In this document: in pieces, positions 33,446 through 41,474 of the stretch | Layout of the letters: each line of letters opens with the position of its first letter | Position numbering within the stretch: position 1 is the stretch's first letter | Virus record (IMG/VR): IMGVR_UViG_3300036781_000517 | Coordinates: 1-55,868 of that record | DNA: 55,868 nucleotides | Source: a virus | Direction: 5' to 3' (one strand) | The notes under the pieces: generated by a model | Told to the model about the DNA's origin: nothing | What the model saw: only the letters and a program-made list of their open reading frames with translations | Database searches by the model: none | Made by a program: the position numbers and the translations under genes

Positions 33446-33604
33446 TTTCATAGTCTGGTGTTTCTGCACCAGGCGATGCTCGGAACGGCTTGAAGCAGGC
33501 CAAGCATAGAAATTCAGGCACAATCAGGCATTCGGTCTTAACCAACGACCTCGCAGCGCATGCGGGACAGATCGACCGAGGGCGACCGAAGGGTGGCAAT
33601 GTTT

Positions 33605-34219
33605 TCATGCTGGCGATAGGGCCGATCGCTTCAGTGCGGCCCAGTAGTGGGTCATGTCGCCGCCGTGCCCGCAGTGGTATCCCTTCCAGGACTCGATCGC
33701 GTATCCGGCGGCTTTCACGAGCCGCCGGATCTTTTCTTTGGCGACGGCCATGTAGCAGCCGTAGAGGTCGTTGCCGAACTCCTGCACCAGCTCGCGGAGG
33801 TCGTGGGTCTGCCACGCGCCGCCCAGCTTCACCTTTTGCCGCAGCCCGTCGTTGACGACCAAGTGCATCGACTCGGGGAAGGCCCGCGGCGTTCCGAAGA
33901 AAGCGCCCAGGGCCGGGAACGGTGATCCGTAGGGGTCGCAGTCCAGGAAGTTGAACGACCGCTCCGCACAGCCGCCCGCCTCAAGCACTGTTTCGCAGGG
34001 CGACTGATAGACCGACCAGCTCGGGCGCTGGGCGGCGAGCGTCTCGGCCTTGTCCGGATCCACCTCGAATACGACCCCGCGGGTGAACCGGGAGTAGCAG
34101 GCAGCGAACACCTTGCCGGCGCCGCCATGAGTTTCCAGCACGGTGGGCTCGCGGCAGGAGGCCAGGGCCTCAAGCCGCAGTGCCACCTTTTGCTTGAACG
34201 TTGAGTTGTCCTTTTGCAT
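33605..34219 (-). CDS. TRM1-like SAM-dependent methyltransferase
   Basis: A 204-residue protein with a Rossmann methyltransferase fold: motif I VLETHGGAG (residues 27-35), the acidic strand end VVFEVD (49-54) and motif IV DPYGSP at 95-100. DPxGSP is characteristic of TRM1-type tRNA guanine methyltransferases and not of DNA adenine methylases (DPPY). Substrate could be tRNA or phage nucleic acid; this cannot be read. It overlaps the 3' end of the ParB-domain gene by 50 bases, suggesting a joint function. Confidence 0.75.
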   Translation of the reverse strand: MQKDNSTFKQKVALRLEALASCREPTVLETHGGAGKVFAACYSRFTRGVVFEVDPDKAETLAAQRPSWSVYQSPCETVLEAGGCAERSFNFLDCDPYGSPFPALGAFFGTPRAFPESMHLVVNDGLRQKVKLGGAWQTHDLRELVQEFGNDLYGCYMAVAKEKIRRLVKAAGYAIESWKGYHCGHGGDMTHYWAALKRSALSPA

Positions 34220-34826
34220 ACGACTGGCAGATCTCCACCAGGGCCTCTCCCCGGTTCATGTTGCCGGTCAATACCAGCGCCTTCTCGACGTCGGCCAGGT
34301 CCTTGACGGAGATGACCATCTTCACCTTGGGGTCTCCGCGCTTGCAGATCTCGCTGCGAGCGTCTCCGCCGGCTTTTGGCGGAGTGCCTTGCGCGCCCAG
34401 GCCTTCGACCAGATCGGCGGCCAAGCCACGCAGCGACTCTTGCCCGAAGGTGACGTCGCCCAGCAGCGTCCGCAGATTCGCCTCGTCAGGGACGGCGAGG
34501 CCGGCCAGCGGATCCAGCGTGAGCAGGATCTTCTTTTCCGCCTCCTCCGACCAGGACCCGATCAGCACCGGGATGGGGGTTGACGGATCCACCGAGGCAC
34601 GCCTGGCGTGACCGTCGACCAGTCGCTTGGTCCGTTCGTTCCAGAGACAAGCTCCGGCCCATCCGATTTCCGGATCGTCGAGGACGTCTTTCAGGGCGGC
34701 CATCTGATTGTCCGGATGCCTCCGCCAGTTCAGCGGGTTCTCATCCAGCGACCCTGCTTCGATCCATTCAAGCCGCAAGGGCGGCTGTCCCGGTGGTCGC
34801 GCAGACGGCTTCTTATCTTTGGCCAT
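34170..34826 (-). CDS. ParB-domain protein (methylase-associated type)
   Basis: A 218-residue protein with a ParB-like N-terminal domain of the kind often fused to DNA methylases: NPLNWRRHPDNQMAALKDVL (residues 30-49), then GWAGACLWNERTKRLVDGHA. Here the methylase domain is missing, but a separate methyltransferase gene overlaps its 3' end. The C-terminal region has a VKMVISVKDLADVEKAL segment. The ATG at 34826 is the first after the upstream intergenic region. Confidence 0.8.
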   Translation of the reverse strand: MAKDKKPSARPPGQPPLRLEWIEAGSLDENPLNWRRHPDNQMAALKDVLDDPEIGWAGACLWNERTKRLVDGHARRASVDPSTPIPVLIGSWSEEAEKKILLTLDPLAGLAVPDEANLRTLLGDVTFGQESLRGLAADLVEGLGAQGTPPKAGGDARSEICKRGDPKVKMVISVKDLADVEKALVLTGNMNRGEALVEICQSYAKGQLNVQAKGGTAA

Positions 34827-34993
34827 GGGTCGAGGTCTCCGGAGGCCCGCAGCTTGCCGGCGTAGGGGGGGGCTAGTCAAAACCCGTGAAAATTCACGCA
34901 CGACCGATACGGTCTGGGAGGGGTGTGTCCCCCAGAAATTTAGACCCCCCTGCCCCCTGCCGTCGTTCCGCCGGCGGATTTCATTCTGAAACG

Positions 34994-35314
34994 CTACCTC
35001 CTGGCCCGCCCGAACCCGCCGTCCTCCGTGGCAGTCTTACGGTTGTGGTGGGACTCGCACAGGGCTTGGTGGTTGGCTGGCTCCCAGAACAGTCTCGAGT
35101 CCCCAAGGTGGGGGATCGCGTGGTCAACGACCGTCGCCACCGTCGTCCGTCCATCGGCCAGACATGCGACGCAAAGGGGATGATCCCGCAGGTAGCCCGC
35201 CCGGTACCTCTGCCATCGCGATCCGTAGCCTCGCGCTGCAGCAGTGGGTCGCTTCCCTGCGGAATGCGGCCGGGTCCGTTGCGCGTGGGATCTCGGGCGC
35301 GTGGGCATCGACAT
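34994..35314 (-). CDS. HNH endonuclease
   Basis: A 106-residue HNH nuclease. Zinc knuckles are CVAC (Cys48, Cys51) and CESH (Cys86, His89). The catalytic motif is DHAIPH (Asp64-His65) with N81-H82 and the final H90-N91. Phage HNH proteins of this size usually aid terminase in DNA cutting during packaging, though most lie beside terS and this one is 4.7 kb away. Start at 35314 overlaps the previous stop (TGATG). Confidence 0.92.
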   Translation of the reverse strand: MSMPTRPRSHAQRTRPHSAGKRPTAAARGYGSRWQRYRAGYLRDHPLCVACLADGRTTVATVVDHAIPHLGDSRLFWEPANHQALCESHHNRKTATEDGGFGRARR

Positions 35315-35610
35315 CACCCGAATACGGCCCAACCGATCACCGCGTCGCCGCCGCTACCCTTAACGGTCACGGCGCCATAACCGCTCGCGGCGCTGAGTTG
35401 AAAGCCCTGTGCCTGGCCTGGCTCGATCTCGAAGAACTCATTCGCACCGTGCATGATCTCAATGTTCACCAGCACGGAATTGGAACTGCTCGAATGGCAG
35501 GCGATCACGATCTTGAGTGCGGGTCCCTGATCGCTTGGCGAAGGGTCAAAGCAAACGCCCCCCGTCGAATCGATCGTCTGCTGATTTGCCGCGCGGGCTG
35601 CTGTGACCAT
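35314..35610 (-). CDS. Small virion-type beta protein
   Basis: A 98-residue beta-rich protein (LVNIEIMHGANEFFEIEPGQ, then FQLSAASGYGAVTVKGSGGD). Domains of this kind form small surface modules of virions. It stands just after the 338-residue protein in the same direction. Function is inferred from composition and neighbour only. Confidence 0.65.
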   Translation of the reverse strand: MVTAARAANQQTIDSTGGVCFDPSPSDQGPALKIVIACHSSSSNSVLVNIEIMHGANEFFEIEPGQAQGFQLSAASGYGAVTVKGSGGDAVIGWAVFG

Positions 35611-35619
35611 GGATCAACC

Positions 35620-36636
35620 TCAAAAGAATCTGAGTCCGCCGCCGCGCGATCCGCCCCCGCCCCCCCTTCCACCGACCGCGAACGTCGCCTCCGGCCCGTC
35701 GATCTGCTTTCCGTCCATCGCTGGTGTTGACAACTTGAACGTATGTGAGGCAGTGTTGTTGATTATCCCATCGAAAATGTTACTGCCCCAAGTGCTGCTG
35801 CTGTCGACGAGCAAGCTGCCGTCCTTAAATAACTGTAGGCTGCCGCCGTTGAAAGCGGCACCAAACTGACTCGCAAAAAATGACCCGTTGATCGGCAAGA
35901 CTAGAGCTGGTGCAGGAGCGGGCAGAGGCGTGATGTCACCTGAGTTGATGGTAGCGGCGTCGCTCTCAACGTAAAGCGAGCTGGCGTCGTCACCGAACGT
36001 GCTGTTAAAGCGACACCTGATCTTTATCGAAGTCGCGTCGGCCGGGATCGGTATGTTCCCCGCGCCGTAGCCGCGTCCGTCGTAGGCATTGAACGAGTCC
36101 ATGTCGGCGACTCCACCGCCGTCTTGTGCGTCCATCCAATCGGTGAGCGAATTTCCGGTGGACGTACTGAGATACGCCACTTCGACGCCGGCATAGCTCG
36201 GCGAGTTGCTGTTGTCTGCGTCGCCCATCCAGGTGGGCACGCCGGAGGGGTCAGCCGTCATGGTGATGCCGATCGCCACCGGCTCGCCTGTTACGAGAGT
36301 GAACGTGGGCTTGCCGATGTCGGTTGGGGCCAACGGATGACTTATCGAGTCCACTTGGGTGGCGTCATCCATTACAGCCCGCAGGACTACAGTCCCGGCT
36401 GTGGCGTCCCGCAGAGGCACTAATCCGGATGTTCCGGTGCCTGCAAAGTCGCCGTCGTCAAGGTTGAAGTTGCTCGGATTAAAGTTCACATCGTAAATCG
36501 TCGGGCCAGAAACCAACAATACCCAGTGGTCGATCGTGGTGCTGCTGGCGCTCTGCACGCTGCCGGAGTTGCTGCAAGCCAGAACGAATCCCCTCACGTC
36601 ATTGGTAATGGTGATAATTGGGATGACTGCTGCCAT
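35620..36636 (-). CDS. Virion-type protein with Gly-rich terminus
   Basis: A 338-residue Ser/Thr/Asp/Gly-rich beta protein without signal peptide. It ends in a Gly-rich tail (GGRGGGGGSRGGGLRFF), like the terminal segments of fibre or tail-tip proteins. It lies away from the main virion operon, next to another small beta protein. Candidate tail fibre or head fibre; family not recognised. Confidence 0.75.
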   Translation of the reverse strand: MAAVIPIITITNDVRGFVLACSNSGSVQSASSTTIDHWVLLVSGPTIYDVNFNPSNFNLDDGDFAGTGTSGLVPLRDATAGTVVLRAVMDDATQVDSISHPLAPTDIGKPTFTLVTGEPVAIGITMTADPSGVPTWMGDADNSNSPSYAGVEVAYLSTSTGNSLTDWMDAQDGGGVADMDSFNAYDGRGYGAGNIPIPADATSIKIRCRFNSTFGDDASSLYVESDAATINSGDITPLPAPAPALVLPINGSFFASQFGAAFNGGSLQLFKDGSLLVDSSSTWGSNIFDGIINNTASHTFKLSTPAMDGKQIDGPEATFAVGGRGGGGGSRGGGLRFF

Positions 36637-36661
36637 TTACTTCACCGTTTGGACCGGGCAT

Positions 36662-37993
36662 TTACTTCGTGGCGTCGAAGAGGATCTTCAGGATGGCTGG
36701 CACCTTGGCCGTTCCCTCGGCTCGAAACCGTTTCCACGCCGGCGCGGTGGCGTCGTCGAGCCCAAGCAGTGCCCGCGGATCCGGGGTGCGTGCCGGCGCA
36801 CCGTTGCCGATCACCTGGAGCGATCGAAACCCATTCGCGCCCGCACCCTGTTTCAAGCTGGGATCCACCCGCGCCTCGCCGCCCGCCCAGCCGTAGATCG
36901 CGTTGTTGCTGACCACCAGGCTGTCGATGCCGTTGACCACGCCATCGGGCGAACCCCGCGCGACGTAGCTGTTTGCCGTCAGCAGGCAGGGCGCCACCAT
37001 GATGGCCGGCGCTTGGGATTTCGGGGCCGCGGCGATCAGGTTGTCCGAGACGGTGACGGCGTGGGAGTTGCCGACCAGGATCGCGTCGCCGCCGGGATCC
37101 TTGCCGCAGGGCGGCGCGCCGAAGATCGCGTTGCCGCTGACCGTGCCGACCGTCCCGCCCGCATGCACCGGTCCCTGGCCGTTGACCGCGCCGTGGGACG
37201 CCCCGTTTGGATCGTCGAAGAAAAGGTTGCCGACGACATCGCCGCCGCTGCGGGCCTGCAACCCAAAATTCGAGCTGCGGGAAAAGACGTTGCCCTTCAC
37301 CACCGCGGGGCCGCAGCGGGCACAGATATAGACCCCGTGATTCTGATTCGACTGGCTCTCACCCTTCGGTCCCCACCCGTTGTGATCGAACACGTTGCCG
37401 ATGAGCTGGATGCCGTCGACCAGGTCGAAGTAAAACCCGCTCGATCGACCGCCGGGACACCAGTTGTCGGTGACGACGCAATTGAGGAGCGTGACGCCGG
37501 CGATGCGCGTGTCCGTGCCTGGCCAGCGGTCCACGCCCTCGGCGGTGCCCCCGAAGGTGAAGCCGTGGATTGAGCAGGAGTCGATGAGTATCGCGCCGCC
37601 GCCCCAGCCGATCCCGATTCCTACATTGGTCGGCGTGTCCGCCGCAAATTCGATCCCGCGAATGACCACGTTGCTGCGACCGGCCATGTACACCGCCATG
37701 CCGTCGGCGACGGAGACGATCGGCGCGGGCTTGGTGGGATCTCCGGTCGCTTCGAAGGTCGTGCCGTCCTTGGCGATGCCCAGGTACGTTCCCTTGGCCA
37801 GGCGGTAGACGCCCCCGCGCTGGAGCTGCACGACTCCGCCGGCATTGAGCGCCGCCTGGATGTTTCCGCCGGGCGCGACGATCGCCGGCACCGGCGCGCG
37901 TGGCGGGGGAACCGTCGCGGCAAAGACCCAAGCCAGAGACAGCGCAATGACGAGCGCCCCGAAGAGGGGCTTGATCGGATGGTGGTGTTTCAT
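36662..37993 (-). CDS. Secreted parallel beta-helix protein
   Basis: A 443-residue protein. ATG 37993 gives a signal peptide or signal anchor (PIKPLFGALVIALSLAWVFAA). The remainder has repeating right-handed beta-helix coils of the pectate-lyase or PbH1 type (NVVIRGIEFAADTPTN, ILIDSCSIHGF, VTLLNCVVTDNW, IQLIGNVFDHNG, AVVKGNVFSRSSNFG). Such folds are found in polysaccharide depolymerases and in surface adhesins. Tailspikes normally lack a signal peptide, so export by the host, for example as a lysogenic surface protein or envelope enzyme, is more likely. Confidence 0.82.
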   Translation of the reverse strand: MKHHHPIKPLFGALVIALSLAWVFAATVPPPRAPVPAIVAPGGNIQAALNAGGVVQLQRGGVYRLAKGTYLGIAKDGTTFEATGDPTKPAPIVSVADGMAVYMAGRSNVVIRGIEFAADTPTNVGIGIGWGGGAILIDSCSIHGFTFGGTAEGVDRWPGTDTRIAGVTLLNCVVTDNWCPGGRSSGFYFDLVDGIQLIGNVFDHNGWGPKGESQSNQNHGVYICARCGPAVVKGNVFSRSSNFGLQARSGGDVVGNLFFDDPNGASHGAVNGQGPVHAGGTVGTVSGNAIFGAPPCGKDPGGDAILVGNSHAVTVSDNLIAAAPKSQAPAIMVAPCLLTANSYVARGSPDGVVNGIDSLVVSNNAIYGWAGGEARVDPSLKQGAGANGFRSLQVIGNGAPARTPDPRALLGLDDATAPAWKRFRAEGTAKVPAILKILFDATK

Positions 37994-38006
37994 TTTTGAA
38001 GTGGGA

Positions 38007-38381
38007 TCAGGTGTCTTCGTCGTCGTCGAGGTCCTGGATGGCGTTGACGACGTAAATGATGGCCGTGTCCGGCCAGCACTCGGCGGCGTGATCCTCGAAG
38101 GTTCCGATGTACCAGCCATCGGGCCAGCCGTCGGCGTAGACGTAGTAACCCTCGCGGCGGATCACGCAGACGCTTCGCCAGCCTTCCGCGACGGCCGCCT
38201 TGCGCACCGCCGGGATCAGGTCCCGGCAATCCTCGGACAGGCAGACGATCTTCGGACCGGTGCTAGCACTTTCTCCCAGGGCCGCCTCGTCCCGCGCGAG
38301 AATCGGGCGGCTCGGCCGCGTCGCCGGCGATGCCGCGACGCACAGGACCAGCAGCGTGGGGATGATTCGGTTGAGGATCAT
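38007..38381 (-). CDS. Small secreted protein
   Basis: A 124-residue protein with a signal peptide (RIIPTLLVLCVAASPA) and a compact domain with two Cys (VCLSEDC) and an acidic end (DLDDDEDT). The ATG overlaps the previous stop (ATGA). It belongs to a run of membrane, lipoprotein and secreted genes. Confidence 0.75.
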   Translation of the reverse strand: MILNRIIPTLLVLCVAASPATRPSRPILARDEAALGESASTGPKIVCLSEDCRDLIPAVRKAAVAEGWRSVCVIRREGYYVYADGWPDGWYIGTFEDHAAECWPDTAIIYVVNAIQDLDDDEDT

Positions 38382-38608
38382 GCGCCGGAGGCCTTGGCCG
38401 CGGCGGCCACGTCTTTTTCCGCCCAGCGTCGCTCGCACGCTTCCACGCGGGCCCGCAGTTGGGCGATTTCGATTTGCTGGTTTTCCACGATCTTGAAAAG
38501 CTCGGCCCGCAGCTTGGCCGAGTCCTGGTCGCGGTAGGCGAGCAGCTCGACCAGCTTGGTGCCGATGCCGCCGCCGGCGAAAGTCAGAACGAACTGCAGC
38601 CAGGACAT
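38378..38608 (-). CDS. Small membrane/coiled-coil protein
   Basis: A 76-residue protein with an N-terminal hydrophobic helix (WLQFVLTFAGGGIGTKLVELL) and a long amphipathic coiled coil (KLRAELFKIVENQQIEIAQL). The topology fits a phage lysis accessory such as a holin-like or spanin-like subunit, or a membrane anchor. Followed by a secreted protein and preceded by a lipoprotein. Confidence 0.7.
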   Translation of the reverse strand: MSWLQFVLTFAGGGIGTKLVELLAYRDQDSAKLRAELFKIVENQQIEIAQLRARVEACERRWAEKDVAAAAKASGA

Positions 38609-38643
38609 GAGCTCTCCCCTGGTACGAACGAGTGCGGATCGGG

Positions 38644-38883
38644 TCAGCGTGCCGGCGACGTCGCGGGCCGGTGCAGCAGCGCCGGCGGGAACGCGACATA
38701 TCCGGCCGGAATGGTCTGTCGGTTGGTCCCGCGCACCTCTTTTTTGGTTTCGGGATCCACGACGTAGGTGTACGCCTGGACGTCCTCAGCGAGCCGCACC
38801 GGCGCGTCGCCGGGAACGAAGATGGTTCGGCTGCCGCAGCCAGCCATCAGTGCCGCGAGGATCAGCAATGGTGCGAGCTTCAT
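38644..38883 (-). CDS. Small lipoprotein
   Basis: A 79-residue protein with a lipoprotein signal: hydrophobic core LAPLLILAALMAG ending in a lipobox LMAGC. The rest is short (AYTYVVDPETKKEVRGTNRQ). Small lipoproteins adjacent to membrane proteins are often outer-membrane spanins, but a Pro-rich or coiled body is missing, so this is only a possibility. Overlaps the upstream gene by ATGA. Confidence 0.72.
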   Translation of the reverse strand: MKLAPLLILAALMAGCGSRTIFVPGDAPVRLAEDVQAYTYVVDPETKKEVRGTNRQTIPAGYVAFPPALLHRPATSPAR

Positions 38884-39104
38884 AGCGATTCGGCCTTTCC
38901 CGCTGCGACCGCGTCGTAGTACGCGTCTTGCGCGGCTTTGATTTGCTCCGGCGTCGCCGCCGGCGCCTCGACGGCCGTGCTGGCCATCGCCTGACGCCAA
39001 GCCGCGGCGATCGCAGGGAGGTTCTTGAGGACCTCCCGCACGGTCGCGGCGACGGCTTGGGCGATCAGGTCGATGATCCAGGGCGGAAGGACCATGGGTT
39101 GCAT
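38880..39104 (-). CDS. Small helical protein
   Basis: A 74-residue protein starting at the ATG at 39104. An amphipathic to hydrophobic helix (PPWIIDLIAQAVAATVREVL) is followed by an Ala-rich helix and a short polar tail. It may attach to the membrane. Part of the small-gene run. Confidence 0.6.
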   Translation of the reverse strand: MQPMVLPPWIIDLIAQAVAATVREVLKNLPAIAAAWRQAMASTAVEAPAATPEQIKAAQDAYYDAVAAGKAESL

Positions 39105-39129
39105 CGCGCTTCTATGGCGCGATCCATGC

Positions 39130-39303
39130 TTACTTGGCCGGGACGGCTGCCTTCTCCGCGCGTGCAGCCTGGACAGCGGCAAACACGGCGACGGCGGCAT
39201 TTGCGAGCGAGCTCGCAGCGCCCTCAATGGCGGTGACGGTCGCCGGCTGGCTCAGGCCCAGGGCCTTGGCTGCCAGGTCGGCGAGGAATTTCGCGAGATC
39301 CAT
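39130..39303 (-). CDS. Very small Ala-rich helical protein
   Basis: A 57-residue gene with a clear CAGGAG site before its ATG at 39303. The protein is Ala-rich and helical (MDLAKFLADLAAKALGLSQ, then AASSLANAAVAVFAAVQAAR) and ends at a TAA. It resembles short amphipathic or membrane-active phage peptides. It fills the gap between the two neighbouring small genes. Confidence 0.65.
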   Translation of the reverse strand: MDLAKFLADLAAKALGLSQPATVTAIEGAASSLANAAVAVFAAVQAARAEKAAVPAK

Positions 39304-39321
39304 CGGGGACTCCTGTGCGGC

Positions 39322-39567
39322 TCACGGCCGCGGCTTGGACTTGGGGGTCAAGAGGGAAACAGTTGCAGACACGAGCCACCCGATCGGCCCGCACGTCTTG
39401 ATGATCGCGCGGGCCAGGACGTACATGACCGCGACGATCGTCAGCCCGACGACGGCGGCGAGACGCAGCGACAGGGGATTGCCGTGGTCCATCGCCAGAT
39501 AGGCCAGCCCGCCGCCGGTGCCGGCGGAGAAGTGGAACCCGGAGGATTTCCAGCCGGGCCTGTTCAC
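39322..39567 (-). CDS. Small membrane protein, holin-like
   Basis: An 81-residue protein with KSSGFHFSAGTGGGLAYLAM, then a transmembrane helix (LAAVVGLTIVAVMYVLARA) and a second hydrophobic stretch (IGWLVSATVSLL). This arrangement, with two hydrophobic segments and a charged end (SKPRP), is like small phage proteins often listed as holins. It starts with GTG overlapping the previous stop (GTGA). Confidence 0.65.
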   Translation of the reverse strand: MNRPGWKSSGFHFSAGTGGGLAYLAMDHGNPLSLRLAAVVGLTIVAVMYVLARAIIKTCGPIGWLVSATVSLLTPKSKPRP

Positions 39568-39833
39568 GCGTTCGGGCTTTCGTAGGCGTTCAGTCCGACC
39601 GCTTGCATGAGCCCCGACTCCACGGCTTCCACAACGCGCTCGACGCCGGCGAACACTTCGATCGATTGACCGCTGCGAAGATGAATGACGGAATACACCT
39701 GGCCCGGCCGGAAGGAGTGATAGCGATGCTCGCGTGGCTCGACTGCGACGACCGCGGAAGGGTTGAGATACACGTTGGGCCCGTAGCCCCACGGGTCGTC
39801 GCCTGTCTTGGTGATGCCCGGGAGCTTGATCAT
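39564..39833 (-). CDS. Small hypothetical protein
   Basis: An 89-residue mixed alpha/beta protein (YLNPSAVVAVEPREHRYHSF, then VYSVIHLRSGQSIEVFAGV), similar in pattern to small phage or bacterial proteins that have a short barrel. Coupled both ways through ATGA/GTGA junctions. Confidence 0.7.
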   Translation of the reverse strand: MIKLPGITKTGDDPWGYGPNVYLNPSAVVAVEPREHRYHSFRPGQVYSVIHLRSGQSIEVFAGVERVVEAVESGLMQAVGLNAYESPNA

Positions 39834-40093
39834 TTCTGGGAGGCAGCCTGCGCAACCTGGAACGGCATCCAGACGCAGTAGCAGCCGGCGTCCGGCGCCG
39901 GCTCGTCATCCTGGAGCAACCGCACCGAAGTTGGGGGATTCGACACGGCGTTTCCGTTGCCGTCGAAAATGGCGAGATTCACGCAGCGGTCACCCCAAAC
40001 ATGGGCGACCAAAGCGGCTTGGGGCTGGATGTTTTCGTGCGCGGGTTTCTTTTCGTAGAACCACACGACGCGACCGACTGTTGGCTTGATCAT
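39830..40093 (-). CDS. Small conserved-type phage protein
   Basis: An 87-residue protein, starting at 40093 with GAGGAGCAAC upstream. The sequence pattern (IKPTVGRVVWFYEKKPAHEN, then LVAHVWGDRCVNLAIFDGNG and TSVRLLQDDEPAPDAGCYCV) is one found in many phage genomes. Function unknown. Confidence 0.78.
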   Translation of the reverse strand: MIKPTVGRVVWFYEKKPAHENIQPQAALVAHVWGDRCVNLAIFDGNGNAVSNPPTSVRLLQDDEPAPDAGCYCVWMPFQVAQAASQK

Positions 40094-40101
40094 GTTGCTC
40101 C

Positions 40102-40551
40102 TCATTTCCTGTCGGCGGCCGTGCGGATGGCCTCTTCGTCGAGCCCCTTCACCGCGTCGACCAGAGCGAGCTCGGCACCCTTGATCCGCACGATGTTGAG
40201 CTTGTTGATCGGCTCACCCTCTTCGGAAATCTCCGCGAGCTGATCGCGAGACAGGAACTCCAAAGCTGCGTCGCGCTTGACCGAGATGGCGGAAAGGAAT
40301 TGGGCTCGCGTGATCTTCTCGCGCTGCAGGAGGCGAAAGAGCTTCTCGGGGCTGGTCGTCGACGGCGTGTACCCAACGAGCAGCGACTCGAAATAGAGTC
40401 CGGTTGCCCGCTTGGCATCCCGCTCGATTTGCCGGGCCTTGATGCTCTTCTGGAGCGGATCCCTGTACTTCTTCACCAGCTCGTCGACGAAGCCCACCTG
40501 GTCAATGCGCTGGTCTTGGGAGACCGGGGATTCGGTTGCCGACGTTAGCAT
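40102..40551 (-). CDS. Helical hypothetical protein
   Basis: A 149-residue, charged, mainly helical protein (VDELVKKYRDPLQKSIKARQ, LFRLLQREKITRAQFLSAIS). ATG 40551 is preferred to an upstream in-frame ATG because it overlaps the previous gene and follows GAAGGGAAA. No family recognised. Confidence 0.65.
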   Translation of the reverse strand: MLTSATESPVSQDQRIDQVGFVDELVKKYRDPLQKSIKARQIERDAKRATGLYFESLLVGYTPSTTSPEKLFRLLQREKITRAQFLSAISVKRDAALEFLSRDQLAEISEEGEPINKLNIVRIKGAELALVDAVKGLDEEAIRTAADRK

Positions 40552-40733
40552 GCAAATTTCCCTTCGGGGGGGAGCGGGGGGATGCGGCGTTTCATCCACG
40601 GCACACGATGCCGTTGATGCCGCTGCTTTGGTCGTCGATCTCGGTCGTCGGTGGTTCGTCCGGATCGTCCACGGTCGGCCCGGCCGGCCTCGTCAAAATC
40701 AAAGAGGAGTTGCACGTTGCCGCGACGCTTCAT
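40545..40733 (-). CDS. Small protein, possibly frameshifted
   Basis: The ATG at 40733 overlaps the previous stop (ATGA). The first 18 residues (MKRRGNVQLLFDFDEAGR) look real, but the remainder is Arg/Asp-rich nonsense up to 40545. The other frame gives a sensible acidic tail (TVDDPDEPPTTEIDDQSSG) ending at 40592. A one-base indel near the GGCCGGGCC run at about 40675-40685 would join them into a protein of about 47 residues. Confidence 0.5.
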   Translation of the reverse strand: MKRRGNVQLLFDFDEAGRADRGRSGRTTDDRDRRPKQRHQRHRVPWMKRRIPPLPPEGKFAC

Positions 40734-40852
40734 CGCGCGAAAAAACGGCCGAGCAGGTTCCACCATCTGGGCCGCGCGGCGCATGGGCCGCCGTGGTGCG
40801 GCCGCCGGGTGCAGTACCAGCCGCAAGGTGGACGCTTGCAATGACGGGGCAT
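40730..40852 (-). CDS. Tiny Cys/Trp-rich phage protein
   Basis: A 40-residue protein with three Cys and aromatic residues (CGWYCTRRPHHGGPCAARPR, then WWNLLGRFF). The pattern, a Cys/His knot followed by RPRWWN, is one I know from many phages as an uncharacterised mini-protein. It begins eight bases after the previous gene and ends in ATGA. Confidence 0.75.
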   Translation of the reverse strand: MPRHCKRPPCGWYCTRRPHHGGPCAARPRWWNLLGRFFAR

Positions 40853-40859
40853 GGATTTC

Positions 40860-41183
40860 TTAAAAGCCGCGACAGGGCACGATCTGTACGACGCCCGTCA
40901 GGCGGACCTTGTCTGCGAATGGATCGATCAGGAAAGCGAAGCCCAAGGGTGCGCGGCTTGTCGGTCGGGTTCGGGTCAGCGTCGGCTCCGGATGGCAGAG
41001 CACCCAGCCCGCGACGTCGGAGGCGGCGAAGGCCAGCAGCACCGGGCAACCGTCGAGCAGGACCTTCAGTTGGTCGCTCTTCGGCGTCAGACCCGCCTGC
41101 CACACGGCGCCGGGGACAGCCTGCGGCCGCGGTGGCTCGATCGCGACGATCGGGCCGCGGAAGCTGCTGGCGAGTTGGCGCAT
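40860..41183 (-). CDS. Conserved-type small phage protein
   Basis: A 107-residue beta-rich protein: GPIVAIEPPRP at the start, KSDQLKVLLDGCPVLLAFAA in the middle and AGWVLCHPEPT near the end. The pattern occurs in small proteins of many phages. Function unknown. Lies three bases after the HTH gene. Confidence 0.75.
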   Translation of the reverse strand: MRQLASSFRGPIVAIEPPRPQAVPGAVWQAGLTPKSDQLKVLLDGCPVLLAFAASDVAGWVLCHPEPTLTRTRPTSRAPLGFAFLIDPFADKVRLTGVVQIVPCRGF

Positions 41184-41186
41184 CGG

Positions 41187-41405
41187 TCAGAGGTCGTCGG
41201 CGTCGGACAGTGAGAGCAGGCGCACCCGGATCCGCGGGAGTGCCCGCGGCCGTGGAGGAATCCCCAGCACCTTGCGGCCCGCACGAACACGATGCGCTAC
41301 GGCCGATCGGGTGATCCCCCAATCGCGTCCGAGCTGCTCTTGTGTCACATGGCCGTACCGATACTCGCGGAGTGCCAGGGCTTGCCGGCGCGTCAGTCGC
41401 GTCAC
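41187..41405 (-). CDS. HTH (sigma-region-4-like) protein
   Basis: A 72-residue protein that is mainly one helix-turn-helix: LTRRQALALREYRYGHVTQE, then LGRDWGITRSAVAHRVRAGR. This resembles sigma-70 region 4 or a small activator. It is near the upstream end of the minus-strand accessory operon, so it may control that operon or late genes. Confidence 0.78.
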   Translation of the reverse strand: MTRLTRRQALALREYRYGHVTQEQLGRDWGITRSAVAHRVRAGRKVLGIPPRPRALPRIRVRLLSLSDADDL

Positions 41406-41474
41406 AGGTCCCTCTATAAGTGACCCTTTTCGAGTGTGAAGTTTCCGCGTTTGCGATCCAAAAACGCGGGCGTC

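Noticed and set aside
34865-34872. Eight-G run as a further slippage site
   Set aside because: It lies in an intergenic region, in neither gene, and is shorter than the other tracts.
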